NCBI GenBank assembly: GCA_033557465.1
Contig: CM066041.1
Coordinates: 161,237,532 to 161,301,531 of the forward strand
Length of the DNA stretch: 64,000 nucleotides
Direction: 5' to 3'
From: Ichthyophis bannanicus
Lineage: Eukaryota; Chordata; Amphibia; Gymnophiona; Ichthyophiidae
The translations under genes were made by a program, and so were the position numbers. Positions within the stretch are counted from its first letter, which is position 1. Every line of letters starts with the position of its first letter. The notes beneath the pieces were generated by a model. That model did not search any database, was not told where the DNA came from, and was given only the letters and a program-made list of their open reading frames with translations. This document shows positions 22,307 to 33,961 of this stretch, piece by piece.

Positions 22307-22948
22307 AACACTTTGCTTATCAGTTTAGATGCTAAAAGGCATTTGACAACGTTTCCTGGGCCTACATGTGGTGGGTCTTGGACAGCTATGGAATGCAGGG
22401 AACCTTAGTGCAATGGTAAGAACAGCAATGGTAAGAACACTCATACTCCATCGGCCAGAATCCTGGTGAATGGGGGACTATCAGAGCAGGTAAAACTATG
22501 CAGGGGCATTTGGCTGGGATGGCTCTTGTCCCTATTGCTATTCATTCTCATACTGGAGTCCTTGGCAGCCAAAATCTGACAAACAACGGAATGGAATGGC
22601 ATTAGGGTGGGGCAGGATACAATTCGCATTAATTTGTTTTTGGACTATATGCTTCTGTTTGTTTACCCTGGAGAGGATCTCATTCACTTGGTTATGTGAA
22701 CAATACGCTACCTTGGTTCATTTTCTCGGTTGCCCATAAATTGGGACAAATCGGAAGCTATGTCAGCCTTTTGGGAGAACTAATGCTTGGGTATAGGCGA
22801 GGTTCCCATTAGCATGGGCAGGTGAGATGCTAAAGTACCTGGAATATTTACCTGAGTGTAGATCCAGGAAGGATATACCAGAAAAATATAGTTGATTTGT
22901 TAGGCCATCTAAAGTCACAATGTGATTGATGGAGAATGCTGTCTCTTT

Positions 22949-24607
22949 TTTTTGTATTTATTTATTTATTTATTTATTTATGCAATTTCAAATTTTACAT
23001 AAGAAAAATCTTGTTATGGTAAAGAATACAAATACAGGAAAGAAAACATACAAGGGGGGGGGGGGAGACCCCTTATCTTTACACTAAATACAAATTCTAA
23101 GTATAGATTTACTAGCCCACAATTAAAGAGAAAGCAAGACACAATTCAATAAGAAAAAGTCAGAAGAAAGAGACATAACTCTGGTGTAGAATAAACTAAT
23201 GCACAGACCTACAACCGTTCCCCCCTAATCCAAGGGAGGAAATGGAAACAGCTCAACTGCTATCCAGAGGAATATTCTTACTAGTAACAAATTGAGTTAA
23301 ATATGCTGGTTCAAAAAAGGTATAACTAACTCCTTGATATTTAATTAAATATCTGCATGGATAGTGTAGGAAAAACAGACCACCAAGCTGTAAAACCTGA
23401 GGTCTTAACAAGAGAAATTGCTGCCTGTGCTTCTGAGTAGGTTTAGAAATATCTGGAAACATCCTTATTATCCCCCCAATGAAGGTCTCATTTCTTGCCT
23501 TGAAATAAAGACTCAAGTAAATCCCGTTCTGGCTCCAGAGCCACAGTAAGGAGGAGAGTAGCCCTCGGGATAAACTCAGGATCTGTAGTTTCCAGTAACC
23601 CAGTTAGGTCCAAAGAGTCCATCAGCAGTGCATGGACAGGAGAAGAGGCACCATGGGTCTTGTGTTTGGCAGTAGGCAGATAATAAATTCTAGCCAAAGG
23701 AGGAACAGACTCATCAGGGAGTTTCAATATAGATGTAGCATGTGTGTTAAACAACTCCTTTGGTGACACAGTAGGCACTCAAGAAAAATTCAGCAAGCGC
23801 AGATTTCTTTTACAAAAAGAATTCTCCAGCATCTCAATCTTCCTATGGATAGCTATTACATCATTAGAAACGGTTCCTGACATGGTTGTTACGCCCTCCA
23901 CTTTTTCCCTCCAACTGGGTCACCCTTAGCAGAATTAGTGGCTACCTCCTTTTGATGATCAACAGATTGAAGCATAAGGGCTAAAGCACTCTGAAGAACT
24001 CCAAACAGAGATGTAAAAGTGTTCCAAGGCCTGGAGACCTTCCCAGAGGGAATCCAAAGTGACTGCTGCTGGGCACTGAAGTACAGACTGCACAGGTAAC
24101 ACACCTGAAATCCCGGTACATATAGGAGAAGAAACACCGGAGCCAGCATCAACTTCAGCGTACAAACTTCCTCCACTCCCAGCTAGGTTGCCCACAACAG
24201 CCGCAGGCTCTGCAGCCCCAAGCACAGCTGCCACGGAGCTACTCAACATAGCAGGAAATGATGACTTGGTGAGCACAGCTTCCCTGAGACCATGGAGCTC
24301 TGTTTCTGCTACTCCTGCTGCGAGTAATGCAGGCTAAATTGGAGGGGTCTGCATCTCTGGGCTAAGAGATACATGCAGCTCAGAGGGGTGTGGCAAGCCT
24401 CCTTCTGTTCCCAATGAGCCTGATAACTCCAGAACTTCCACCACACCAGTGGGCCTCAAGAATTCATCTAGATGGCCCCTAGAGACTGCCGTGGTTGCTG
24501 CAGGTAATACCCAGCTTTTGGCTTTCCTTTGATGTGGCATTGTGAGAACAGAGGAAATAAAACACTGACCCAGCCAGCAGTGTCTAGCGCGTGTCAGCCA
24601 TCTTCAC
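22949..24607 (-). mobile_element. ORF1-only L1-like element (HAL1-like) in L1-A
   Basis: Flanked by GCTGTCTCTTT (22,938-22,948) and GCTGCCTCTTT (24,608-24,618), an 11-bp duplication with one mismatch. Removing the insert rejoins L1-A RT code. Minus-strand order is a short 5' UTR containing AAGATGGCTGACACGC, ORF1 from ATG at 24,540, a 3' UTR of about 300 bp and an (AAATA)n tail at 22,949-22,980. There is no ORF2. Its ORF1 and 3' UTR resemble those of the insert at 7,342-8,169. Confidence 0.85.
23253..24540 (-). pseudogene. L1-like ORF1 protein, frameshifted
   Basis: MPHQRKAKSWVLPAATTAVS starts the protein, as MPKRKSKQ does in the 7,342-8,169 copy. The middle (24,176-23,890) has GVLQSALALMLQSVDHQKEV, a coiled-coil-like stretch. 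Then ENSFCKRNLRLLNFS matches the conserved RRNNLRI/LLNFP motif at the start of the L1 ORF1 RRM. The C-terminal domain is VPTVSPKELFNTHA, FPDISKPTQKHRQQFLLLRP, HYPCRYLIKYQGVSYTFF and a stop at 23,253. Three or more frameshifts. L1 ORF1p is an RNA-binding trimer in the family. Confidence 0.8.
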
Positions 24608-26344
24608 GCTGCCTCTTTAATGGGTTAAGTAGCATTAGTCAAGATAGTGGTGTTACCATGTATCTTGTACCCCCTACAAATGGTGCCCTTTTGGGTGAGA
24701 CAGAGAGAGGATCAGCTCTACTTGGGCATGTTGAGCTCCCTCCTGTGGGGGAAAGGGGGAGGGAGCTTGCATAAGTTATAAGACAATAATGCTTGAGTGG
24801 ATGCAAGGAGGCCTGGGGCTGCCAGACCTAAGACTATATAATGCAGCGGCTGCCATGCAATGGATACATGAGCTGCACACTGGGAGGAGCTGATATACAC
24901 TGGTGGCTTTTTTTTTTGACAGTGGGAGTGCCCCCTATAAATTTTTCTGTATACTTCAGGGGCCCCCAGAGAGAGAGAGTTGCTATACCATGGGATGGAC
25001 TTGGCCCTGCTAAGGAAGGCTTGGAAGGGGTGGAGAGTGCAGCTGGAGGGGGGGGGGGGCACCAACTTGCCCTTTAGGCCACTGGTCGGTAATCCAGACG
25101 TCAGGCCTGGCTGGGAATGCTCTGTGTTTACATAATGGGGGGGTTAAGGGATGTAAATGTAAAGACCTAGGCCAGTTATGGGAGCTAGGGGGGAATAAAT
25201 TCCCCTCCTTTGAGCAACTTAAACACAAGTGAGAGATAACCAATAATCACAGAGTAGACACTATGTCTTCAGCCAAGTGGCGCAGAAAGGAGAGCAATAG
25301 GGTACACGATGCTGGATAAGATTTTTTTATGCATACCCTGGTCATGCTCAACAAAATTTCCCACTGGTATAGAACGGGCTGGCCAACAGGCAGACACCAT
25401 GGGAACACCATCTAACAGGGGAGTGGGCCAAGGAGATAGGGGAGAAACTCCTCCAGCAATTCTTCTGAGCGATATTTGAGGTCACCAACGATGCAGCCCT
25501 ACAGGAAACACAATATAAAATCCTACAGCATGTATTCATCACAAAGGAGAGAGGGGCAAAACTTAAACCATGGGATAGTCCTGACTGTTTGAGGTGTTAA
25601 GCCCCAGAAGGTACATGGATACACATCTTCTTGGAATGTGGGGGTCCCCGTGCTTTCTGGGGAGATGTCCTGGGACAAGTGCACCGAGTGCTAGGAGAAT
25701 CGGTGGATTAGACTTGTGTCTCTCCTTTTGTGAGATGAGGAACCCTTAAAGACCAAGGGAGTGGGAGGAGTGATTGCCCACAAAGTTATTCTAGCCCACT
25801 AGTTAAATCCGTTGGAACTGCCCAACTCCCACTGGATGTGCTGTATGAGTGAAATGGCAGAGTGCTGATACCATTCCAGAATCGGTTCAGAGGCAAGGCA
25901 GAACTATCTGCTAATGTGGGGAGTATTTGGGGATGGATTGCAAACTATATGAGACAACCTAGCGGTCTGGAGGGTGGTTATAAAAAGGATTTATATGAGA
26001 TGGTTAATTGCCAAGGATATGCTAGTTGCCTCTAAATTTGTACTGTGTGCCATTTGTACAACAGTTCTGACTGGTATATATGCTTATGGTTTATACCTTG
26101 TTCATGGTTATAGAGACAGAAACTGTTGTTTCCTTATGGATCCTAATAAAGAATATTAAAAAAAAGAAAAAATGAGACTTCTGGTGACGTCAGAGAGAAA
26201 ATGGCTGCAGCTTAGCCTAGCTCTGTACTAATCCCACTGTATTTGCTATCAGACGCCTGTTCCCGGCAGAGTTGGTGGTCTGGGGAGCGATAAAAGTGGA
26301 GGTGATATCCGTCTGAAAAAAGTTGGCGAGTTTCCAGTCCGCGT

Positions 26345-27425
26345 ATGCCCGCAAAGAGGAAGGTGGTCGGCGAAACTCCGATGAGGTGGAGGAGAATGAG
26401 GGCCATGAGAGTGTGGACGAGGAGGAGGAAGGAGGAGTGATGCACCTTGATGGAGCGGAGCTTAAAGCATGGTTCCAGGAGTTTAAAAAGGAGATGAAGG
26501 AGGAGTTGTTAGCCATGAGAGGGGATCTGAGAGGGGATCTGAAAGAGACTCTTAATTCCATGCGACAAGATCTGTGCAGTATGGGTCAGCGGATCGAGGA
26601 CGTGGAGGAGCAGGTGGAGGGCCAGGCCAGTGAGCTCCGGGACCTCATGGTGGCGTAGAATAAGCTGGTGCAAGGGCAGGAGAAGCTGCAGGAGAAAATC
26701 AAAGAAATAGAGGACCGGGCTCGGCGAAACAATCTTCAGATTCGAGGGATCCCAAAAATGGAAAAATTTAAGGACTGCTGCCAGGTGATTAAGGGGCTCT
26801 GCGCGCATATACTGAAGCTGGCCGGGAGTGCAGAGAAGAGGCCAGAGGGGATCGGCGTGGAGAGTCTCGGCCCCAGGAGAGAAAAAGAGGGCAGAGACAT
26901 TATAGCGTGCTTGAGCCATTTTCCCACCAAAGAAAAGGTGCTGGCAGCTGCCTGGAAATATGGGCGGATAGCGTGGGAGAACTGTGAGGTCGAGGTGTAC
27001 AATGATTTGTCCCGCGGTACACTGGACAGACATAGAAGCATGAGGGAAGTGACAGCGTTTCTGCGGGAAAAGAGCTACAGGTACCAGTGGATGTTCCCCT
27101 TTGGGCTGCTCCTGACCGTGGGGGTGCCTCGAAGAAGGTGAAGACGGCGGAGGAGGCGTGGCGGGCGCTGGAGGAGATGGGCTGTGAGCAGGTGCCGAAG
27201 CTGGTGGAGCAGGGCCACGGACAGGCCAGCAAGAATATGGGGAGTAAGAGCCGGTCAGGCTCTAATTGGCAAAGAGTGATGGATCAGGGGAAGCAGCTGA
27301 AGCGATTGTCCCAGGAACGTCGGAGTTCGCAAGAAGAAGGATGGAGAGTGAAGGGCTCCAGCTGCATCGATGTTAGCGGAAGACCAGTGGAGAACGGGTC
27401 ATGCTTTTTGGTGGACATTATTTGA
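26345..27425 (+). pseudogene. L1-B ORF1 (RNA-binding chaperone type)
   Basis: MPAKRKVVGETP at 26,345 looks like the true start, and a frameshift follows within about 20 codons. The next frame has an acidic stretch and a long coiled coil (LKAWFQEFKKEMKEELLAMR ... QRIEDVEEQVEGQASELRDL). A TAG at 26,656-26,658 precedes RARRNNLQIRGIP, the L1 RRM signature. EVYNDLSRGTLDRHRSM and FPFGLLLT are in the C-terminal domain. A last shift near 27,110 leads into KKVKTAEEAWRALEEMGCEQ. Length is normal for L1 ORF1, but it is broken. Confidence 0.85.
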
Positions 27426-27659
27426 TAGATTTGTATGCAAATTATATAAATAAGGTTGTACAAATATGGGGTTAAGGGATAAGGGGTGATGTGGTTAGGG
27501 GGATAATAGCTGGGAGAGGGAGGTGGGATAAGTACTTGATGCACATGGAATGGTTGGTGACGGGGGGAGAGGGGTGGGGGTGGTTTGGGTGGGGGGGGGG
27601 TTGGCTGTGGCACGGGTTAGCTCGAGGCAAGGGGGTGTGGCGGGAGGGTTGGTTTTATC

Positions 27660-30600
27660 ATGGTGCGGATTGGGTCCTTGAATGTTAAGGGATTAAATAC
27701 GCCCCTTAAGCGCCGGCAGCTCTATAGAGAACTTCAGCAGAGGGAATGTGAGGTGGTGCTACTTCAGGAAACGCATTTAAGATGGGAAGATATTGGGAGG
27801 CTTAAGCATGGGAGGTTTCAGCATCAGTTCTACTCTTGCACTAAAGGGGGGGGGGGTAAAAGAGGGGGGGGGTTGCTATTCTGGTGAAGGTGGGGTGTGG
27901 GTTGCAGGTCCAAGGAAGATTTCGGGATCGAGAGGGTAGGGTGGTGGGGATATGGGGGAAGTTGGGGGATGAGGAGTTTACCATTGTTTCAATATATGGA
28001 CCGAATGGAAACCAAGGGAGCTTCTGGAAGGAAGTGGCCCTGCTGATTGCGGAGAAGGTCAAGGGGATGCTGGTAGTTGGGGGGGATTTTAATGTGGTGT
28101 TGCACCCCGGGTTGGACAGGAAGTCGGGAGGGGTGGATAGGGGGAAGGGTGACAAACAGAAAAGGCTTAAAATGGATGATGAAGCGCTTTCATATAGTGG
28201 ATGCCTGGAGAGCGCAGAATCCCGACAGGAGGGAGTACACGTTCTATTCAGCGCCCCATGGCAGTTGGAGTAGGATTGATATGATGTTGGTGGATGTGGA
28301 ATGGTTGGGGAGGGTGAAGGAGCTGGGGGTGGATCAGGTGATATGGACGGATCATAGTGCGGTATGGGTGGATTTGAGGGGGAGGAGGGAGGAAGGGGTG
28401 ACATTTTGGAGGTTAAACGAGAGCTTACTTAGTAGGCGGGAGGTGGTGGCGGATATTAAGGGGGCGATTAAGGAATATCTGGAGTTGAACAACACAGGAG
28501 AGGTTAGGACAGTAATGGTGTGGGAAGGGCTGAAGGCCTATATACGGGGGAGGTTCATAATGTGGGGTGCGAAGCTCAAAAAAGAAAGGGGAGTGCTGGA
28601 AGAGGAGCTATGGCAACAGTTGCAGCTTGCTGAACGGGTGTTACAGAGGGTTGGGGGGGATAGGGCAAGGAAGGAGGTAGAGCGGGTGAGGGGGGAGTTA
28701 CGACAGTTGCAGATAGATCTCATAGCGCATCAAATGAATCAAGTGAAACAGGTGTTTTACGAATGGGGCAATAAAGCGGGCAGGTTGTTAGCCAGGAAAC
28801 TGAAACAGCGGAAGGTGAACTCCATGATTTCCCAACTCAAGCGGGCGAATGGGAGCATGTGCAGTGAGGAGAAAGGCATTAGGGAATGTTTTGCACAGTT
28901 TTATCAAGACCTCTATAGGAAGGATGAGGGGATAGAGGAGGGGGCCATTCACCAATACTCGGAGGGAGTCCAATTGCCAGCATTGCAGAAGGATGCTCGG
29001 GTTGAGTTGGATCAGGATATTATGGTGGAGGAGCTGGGGAGAGCAGTTCGGGGGTTGGTGGGGGGAAAAGCTCCTGGGATTGGGCTATCAGGGAGTTTTT
29101 ATAAGCTTTTCTTTGATGAAGTTGGAGAAGTTATGAGCAGGGTGTTTAATGGCATGCTAGAGGAGGAGGGGGGTTGACAAAAGATATGCTCACAGCTGGG
29201 ATTACTGCTCTTCCAAAAAAAGGGAAGGACTCGCTTTGCTGCAGCTCCTATAGGCCTATTTCCTTATTGAATGTTGATGTTAAACTTCTGGCGAAGGTGC
29301 TGGCGGGCCGGCTGGCTCCGCAGTTGCCGGGGTTGATTAAGGAGGACCAGACGGGGTTTATTATGGGGAGGCAAACTGGGGATAATATCAAGAGGGCGAT
29401 GGGGGTGATCTGGGAGGTGCGACGAGGGGAGGAAGACTGTATATTAATGTCTATCGATGCTGAAAAGGCCTTTGATAGGGTGCATTGGGACTTCCTAATG
29501 AAGGTGCTGGATAAAATGGGGTGTGGGCTGAAATTTTTGAGATGGGTGGGGGGGCTATATGCGGGGCCTCGGGCGCAGATGAAAGTGAATGGTAGCTATT
29601 CTAGAGATTTTGCATTAGGGAGGGGAACGAGGCAGGGGTGCCAGTTGTCGCCGCTGCTATTCGTGATGGCGGTGGAGCCCTTAGCGCAGCGGATTAGGGA
29701 AAATGATAGGATATTGGGGTTGGTGAGGGGGGGGGGGTGCAGCATAAGATTTCACTGTATGCGGATGACATTCTGCTGTATATATGTGTTCCGCAGGTGC
29801 AAATGCAGGAGGCTATGGGGGAGTTAGAAAGTTATGGGAGGGTTTCTGGCTTTAGGATGAATGTGGACAAAACCGAAGTATTTAATATCACCGTGGGTGC
29901 CGAGGGAGTGGAGAGGTTAAAAAGGGCATACCCGGTTCGTTGGGTCGAGGGCTCACTGGGCTATTTGGGAGTGCAGATCACGGCAAGGTATGAGGATGCG
30001 TATAATGCCAATTATCCAAAAGTGCTCAGGGATATTCGGAGGGATCTAGACAGGTGGATGGGCTATGAGACGTCCTGGTTGGGGAGAATAGTGGGAATCA
30101 AAATGAATGTGTTACCATGTGTGCTTTATTTGTTCCCGACGTTGTTGGTGAAGGTACCAGGAGCGGTATTACAGGGTTTGCAGCGAAAGGTTTTCCAGTA
30201 TATTTGGAAACGCAAGCCCCCTCGGATTGATCGGGAGGTTTTGTATGCTAAACAGAGGGAAGGGGGTTAGGTGTCCCTAATTTCCTGGACTACTATAGGG
30301 CGGCGCAGCTGAGCCATGTTATGGACTGGCGGAGTGAAACCTGGGGTGGCATTGGAAAGGACATATGTGAAGGGGGGCAGGCTGGATGCATGGTTGTGGG
30401 CACCTGCAAGAGTAAGGAAGGAGTTGGGGGTTGGCTCGCCGGCGATGAAAGTGGTGGCGGGGGTCTGGGATGGGATGAGGGCGGCAGTGCGGAGAGAGAG
30501 GGGGACAGATTTCTCCTTGGCGGTTCCATGGAGGGGTTGGAAGGAGTTTCGCCCTGGGTGGGCAGGTGGTAGTTTTGACAGGTGGACGGATAGAGGGTTG

Positions 30601-31426
30601 GAGTGTTTTTTTCAGTTAAGGGAGGATGGGGAGACAATGTGTTTTGAGAGGCTCCGGGAAGTGTATGGGCTGGAGGAAGTTGATAGATTTGCCTATCTGC
30701 AGGCCAGTCACTATCTGCGGGATATGCAATGGAAAGGAGGGTTTGAGGAGGGGTTGTCCAGGGTGGAGGTGATGTGGGTGGGGGGTGGTGCACGAAGGGG
30801 AATGATTTCAGGGTTATACAAAGGTGTGCGGGAAGTACGGGGTAGGAAGTTTAAATATATGTCAGAATGGGAGAAAGACTTAGGGACACCCCTGGAAGCT
30901 AAAGACTGGAACATGGTTTGGGCCCAGGTGAAAAAAGCCCCAATGGCCAGCAGCATCCGGGAGAACTGCTATAAGATCTTGATGAGATGGTATTATACAC
31001 CGGACAGGGTGCATAAAATGTACCCTGGGGTGGGAGCGGAGTGTTGAAGGGAATGGGGGGAGATTGGTTCTTTCTGGCATATCTGGTGGGGGTGTGCTAA
31101 AATCCAGGAGTATTGGAGAAGGGTCCAGCAATGGATCAGTAGGGTGGTGGGAGTAGATGTAGGACTGGAACCGGGTATTTTCTTGGTGGGGGGAGGAGAG
31201 GCAGCAGGGGGGGCGGATGGTGATGGCCAGTTTGTGTGCAGCGCGCTGCGAAGTGGCAGCGGCGTGGAAGCAGAGGGAAGCGCCAGACATGGATAGTTTT
31301 GAGCGGCGAATGAGGCATATTGTGCTTATGAAAAAGTTGACGGTGGCTAGGCGTGGGAGGGTTGATAAGTTTGAGGCAAAGTGGGGGGGAGAGGAAGGAT
31401 TAAGGAGGGAGAGGGGGGTGGGGTAA
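27660..31426 (+). pseudogene. L1-B ORF2 (endonuclease, RT, Cys-rich end)
   Basis: The start MVRIGSLNVKGLNTPLKRRQ and VLLQETHL are endonuclease motifs. A G-run at 27,846-27,854 shifts the frame. IVSIYGPNGNQGSFW, VVGGDFNVVLHPGLD, SRIDMMLVD and TDHSAVWVDL complete it. RT follows: YRPISLLNVDVKLLAKVLAG, IDAEKAFDRVHWDFL, GTRQGCQLSPLLFVMAVEPL and, after a second G-run shift (29,729-29,737), ISLYADDILLYICVPQ with an intact YADD. The C-terminal part runs to RRMRHIVLMKKLTVARRGR, ending at 31,426. Catalytic residues survive but at least six frames are used. Confidence 0.9.
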
Positions 31427-31823
31427 ATTGAGTATGGGGTAGAGTTCTGTTAGTACGAGGGAGTGTGGGAAGGGGTCGGTTGGGAGGTGTGGGGTTCTTG
31501 GGATGGGGGGGAGAGTTTATATGTTTGGTGGTTAATTTGGGGGACGGGTGTGTTGGGTAGTGCCTGTAGGTGGTGGTTGATGGGTGCTGGTTGTAATTGT
31601 CATTTAAAGAAGGAAAGGAGGGGGGGATTAGGGGGAGGGGTAGGTAGGACAAAGCAGAAACGAAGGAATGTGTATTGACAATGTGGTGTGATGTTCCATT
31701 GTGTATTTTGTGCGTTGTTTTTGCTTTGGTGATGTAAAGTTTTGCTTATTCCTTCAATAAAAAATTTTAAACAACAACAAAAAAAAAAAAAATAATAATG
31801 GAAAGACTAAGGGGCTTGTTTAC

Positions 31824-31926
31824 AAAGCCACAGTAGCGGTTCGCGATCGTTATCGGAGCCACGGCCCCATTGATTTCAATGGGGCTGGGTCTCTGATAAT
31901 GATCTCGAACAGTTACCGTGGCTTTC
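31824..31926. repeat. Imperfect palindrome (foldback element)
   Basis: Arms 31,824-31,873 and 31,874-31,926 pair: AAAGCCAC...GGCCCCATTGA against TTTCAATGGGGC...GTGGCTTT. It is MITE-like in form, with no coding sequence and no evident target duplication. Confidence 0.7.
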
Positions 31927-32075
31927 TTGGTGATTTTTTATTTTTCTGGTTTGTATTATTTTGTTGTTTTTTTAATATCCTGTATTTGTATGTCTTTGTT
32001 TCTAAACACTTTTTAAACTGCTCTAGTTAATGGTGGTATACCAAACCTAAATAAACCATTAACCATGTATCAGAA
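31927..32075 (+). other. Unassigned AT-rich DNA, possibly a LINE tail
   Basis: T-rich sequence ending TATACCAAACCTAAATAAACCATTAA, which resembles the 3' tails of the L2-like fragments here. No coding match seen. Confidence 0.3.
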
Positions 32076-33695
32076 GAAGTGAAACAAATTTTGATAAACC
32101 TGGAAGATGTATAACAGCTATTTGATAAAATAAAGAGTAGTACATCACCAAGATGGGATGGTATACATCAGAGGGTGTTGAAAGAACTGAAATAGGAGAC
32201 TGCAGACCTACTATTAGTAATTGTGAATTATCATTAAAATAATCTGTGGTACCGGAAGATTGGAGAATAGCCACTGTACTGCCAATTTTTAAAATGGGTA
32301 CCAGGAGTGATCTGGGAAACTACAGACTGGTGAGCCTGACAGCAGTACCAGGCAAAATGGTAGAACCCATAATAAAGAATAAAATTACTGAACATGTAGA
32401 CAGTCGCAGTTTAATGGGAGATAGGGAACATGGTGTGAATAAATAGGCAGATAAAGGTGAGCCAGTTGCTATAGTGTATCTGGATTTTCAGAACACCTTT
32501 GACAGTGTCCCTCATGAGAGACTCTTGACAAAATTACAAAGTCATGGGATAGGAGGCAGTGTATTACTGTGAAGCAGGAACTGGTTAAAAGACAGAGAAC
32601 AGGACTAAATGGCCAATTTTCTCAATGGAGAAAGGTGACTAGTGGATCTGTGCTGGGCCTGCTGCTTTTTAACGTACACATAACTGACCTGGAAATGGGA
32701 ATAACGAGTGAGCATCAAATTTGCAGATGAGACAAAATTATTTAAAGTTGTTAAAACCCATGAGGATTGTGGAAAATTTCCAATTTATCAAGGTCCTCTT
32801 GCAGACTGGATGTTCAAATGGCAGATGAAATTTTATTGTAGACAAGTGCAAAGTTATGCACCTAGGAAAGAACAACCCAAACTACGATTACATGATGCAA
32901 GGTTTCCCATTAGGAACCACCACCCAGGAAACAAGATTTAGGTGTCATGTTATGAGTCATATAACCTGTTGAAGCCCTCCCACCCGGTGTGCTGTGGAGG
33001 CCAAGAAAGCAAATAGAATGCTAGGAATTAGGAATCATAAGGAAAGGAATGGAAAATAAAACCAAGCATATTATAATGCCTCTGTATTGTTCCATGTTGT
33101 GACTGTACCTTGAATATTGTGTGCAATTCTGGTCACCATATCTTAAAAAGGATATAGCAGAATTAGAAAATGTACAGAAAAGAGCCACCAAAATGGTAAA
33201 GGGGATGGAAGGATACCCTTATGAGGAAAGGCTTAAAAGGTTAGGGTTCTTCAACTTGAAAAAGAGATGACTGAGGGGAGATGTGAAAGAGACCTTAAAT
33301 TAATGAATGGAGTAGAACAGATAAACATAGATCGGTTGTTTACGCCATCAAAAAGTAGAAAGACTAGGGGACACGCAATGAAGCTACTAATAAGAGAAAA
33401 TAGTTTTTCACTCAACATGTAATCAAACTCTGGAATTCATTATTGGAGGATGTAGTAAAAGTTGTTAATGTAGCTGGGTTTAAAAAAAAAGTTTGGACAA
33501 GTTCCTGGAAGAAAGGTCCATAAACTATTATTAAAAAGAGGATTTGGGAAATCCATTGCTTACCCTGGGACAAGCATTATGGAATCTTTGGGAATCTGAC
33601 AGGTACTTGTGACCTGGACTGGCCACTGTTGGAAACAGGATAGTGGGCTTGATGGACCTTGGTCTGACCCAATATGGCATTTCTTATGTTCTTAG
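32076..33695 (+). pseudogene. CR1-B LINE: RT region and 3' end
   Basis: Broken RT code: VPEDWRIATVLPIFKMGTRS, GNYRLVSLTAVPGKMVE and VYLDFQNTFDSVPHERL (catalytic Asp region, about 32,476-32,525). Then the complement-free reading SIKFADETKLFKVVKT (FADE in place of FADD, about 32,711), [24 protein letters not shown] sequence at 33,112-33,175 and [20 protein letters not shown]. The 3' UTR ends at ATGGCATTTCTTATGTTCTTA. Same family as CR1-A. Many stops. Confidence 0.8.
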
Positions 33696-33961
33696 AGAAC
33701 TGAATGTCTAATTGGCTGATTAAATTTAATGTTGACAGGTGCAAAGTGCATTTAGGGAAAAATCTTAGAGGTGTACAATGCTGGGTTCGATATTAGAAGT
33801 AAATATCCACAAAAAGGATCTTGGAGTCACTGTGGACAATATATTGACATCCTCAGCTCAATTTCTCATGGTCATAAAAGCAAATATTGTTAGGAATTAT
33901 TTGATAAGGGACTGAGAGTAAAACAGACTATAATGTCTCTATATTGAGCCATGGTGTGACA
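33696..33961 (+). pseudogene. CR1-C LINE relic, part 1
   Basis: Decayed CR1 RT code (WLIKFNVDRCKVHLGKN near 33,710) and thumb-like sequence to TGAGCCATGGTGTGACA. It continues at 37,011 after the hAT insert. Confidence 0.65.

Larger units (their letters stand above)
22307..26172 (+). mobile_element. L1-A: L1-like LINE, ORF2 RT to poly(A)
   Basis: Heavily decayed RT code starts with SLDAK...FDNVSWAYMWW (22,322-22,380), RILVNGGLSEQVK, LGWLLSLLLFILILESLAA and LFLDYMLLFVYPGED, where the catalytic FADD box has become FLDY. After the insert at 22,949-24,607 it continues with VALVKIVVLPCILYPLQM (from 24,631). Then come MLEWMQGGLGLPDLRLYNAA (24,788-24,850) and the C-terminal Cys-rich region (CLRC...IHIFLECGGPRAFW, 25,590-25,660). 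It ends with AATAAA near 26,148 and an A-rich tail at 26,156-26,172. No frame is intact. Confidence 0.85.
26173..31795 (+). mobile_element. L1-B: near full-length L1-like LINE
   Basis: It begins directly after the A-rich tail of L1-A and ends with AATAAAAAA (about 31,756) and a poly(A) near 31,780-31,793. It holds a 5' UTR of about 170 bp, ORF1 and ORF2. Lesions are mainly frameshifts in G-runs. No clean target duplication can be read because both junctions are A-rich. Confidence 0.85.

Noticed and set aside
23040..23070. G-run and (TTTA)n as regulatory DNA
   Set aside because: They belong to the 3' UTR and tail of the ORF1-only element.
30293..31652. Minus-strand Pro/Ser/His-rich frames opposite L1-B
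   Set aside because: They arise from G-rich sense code read in reverse, with no family resemblance.
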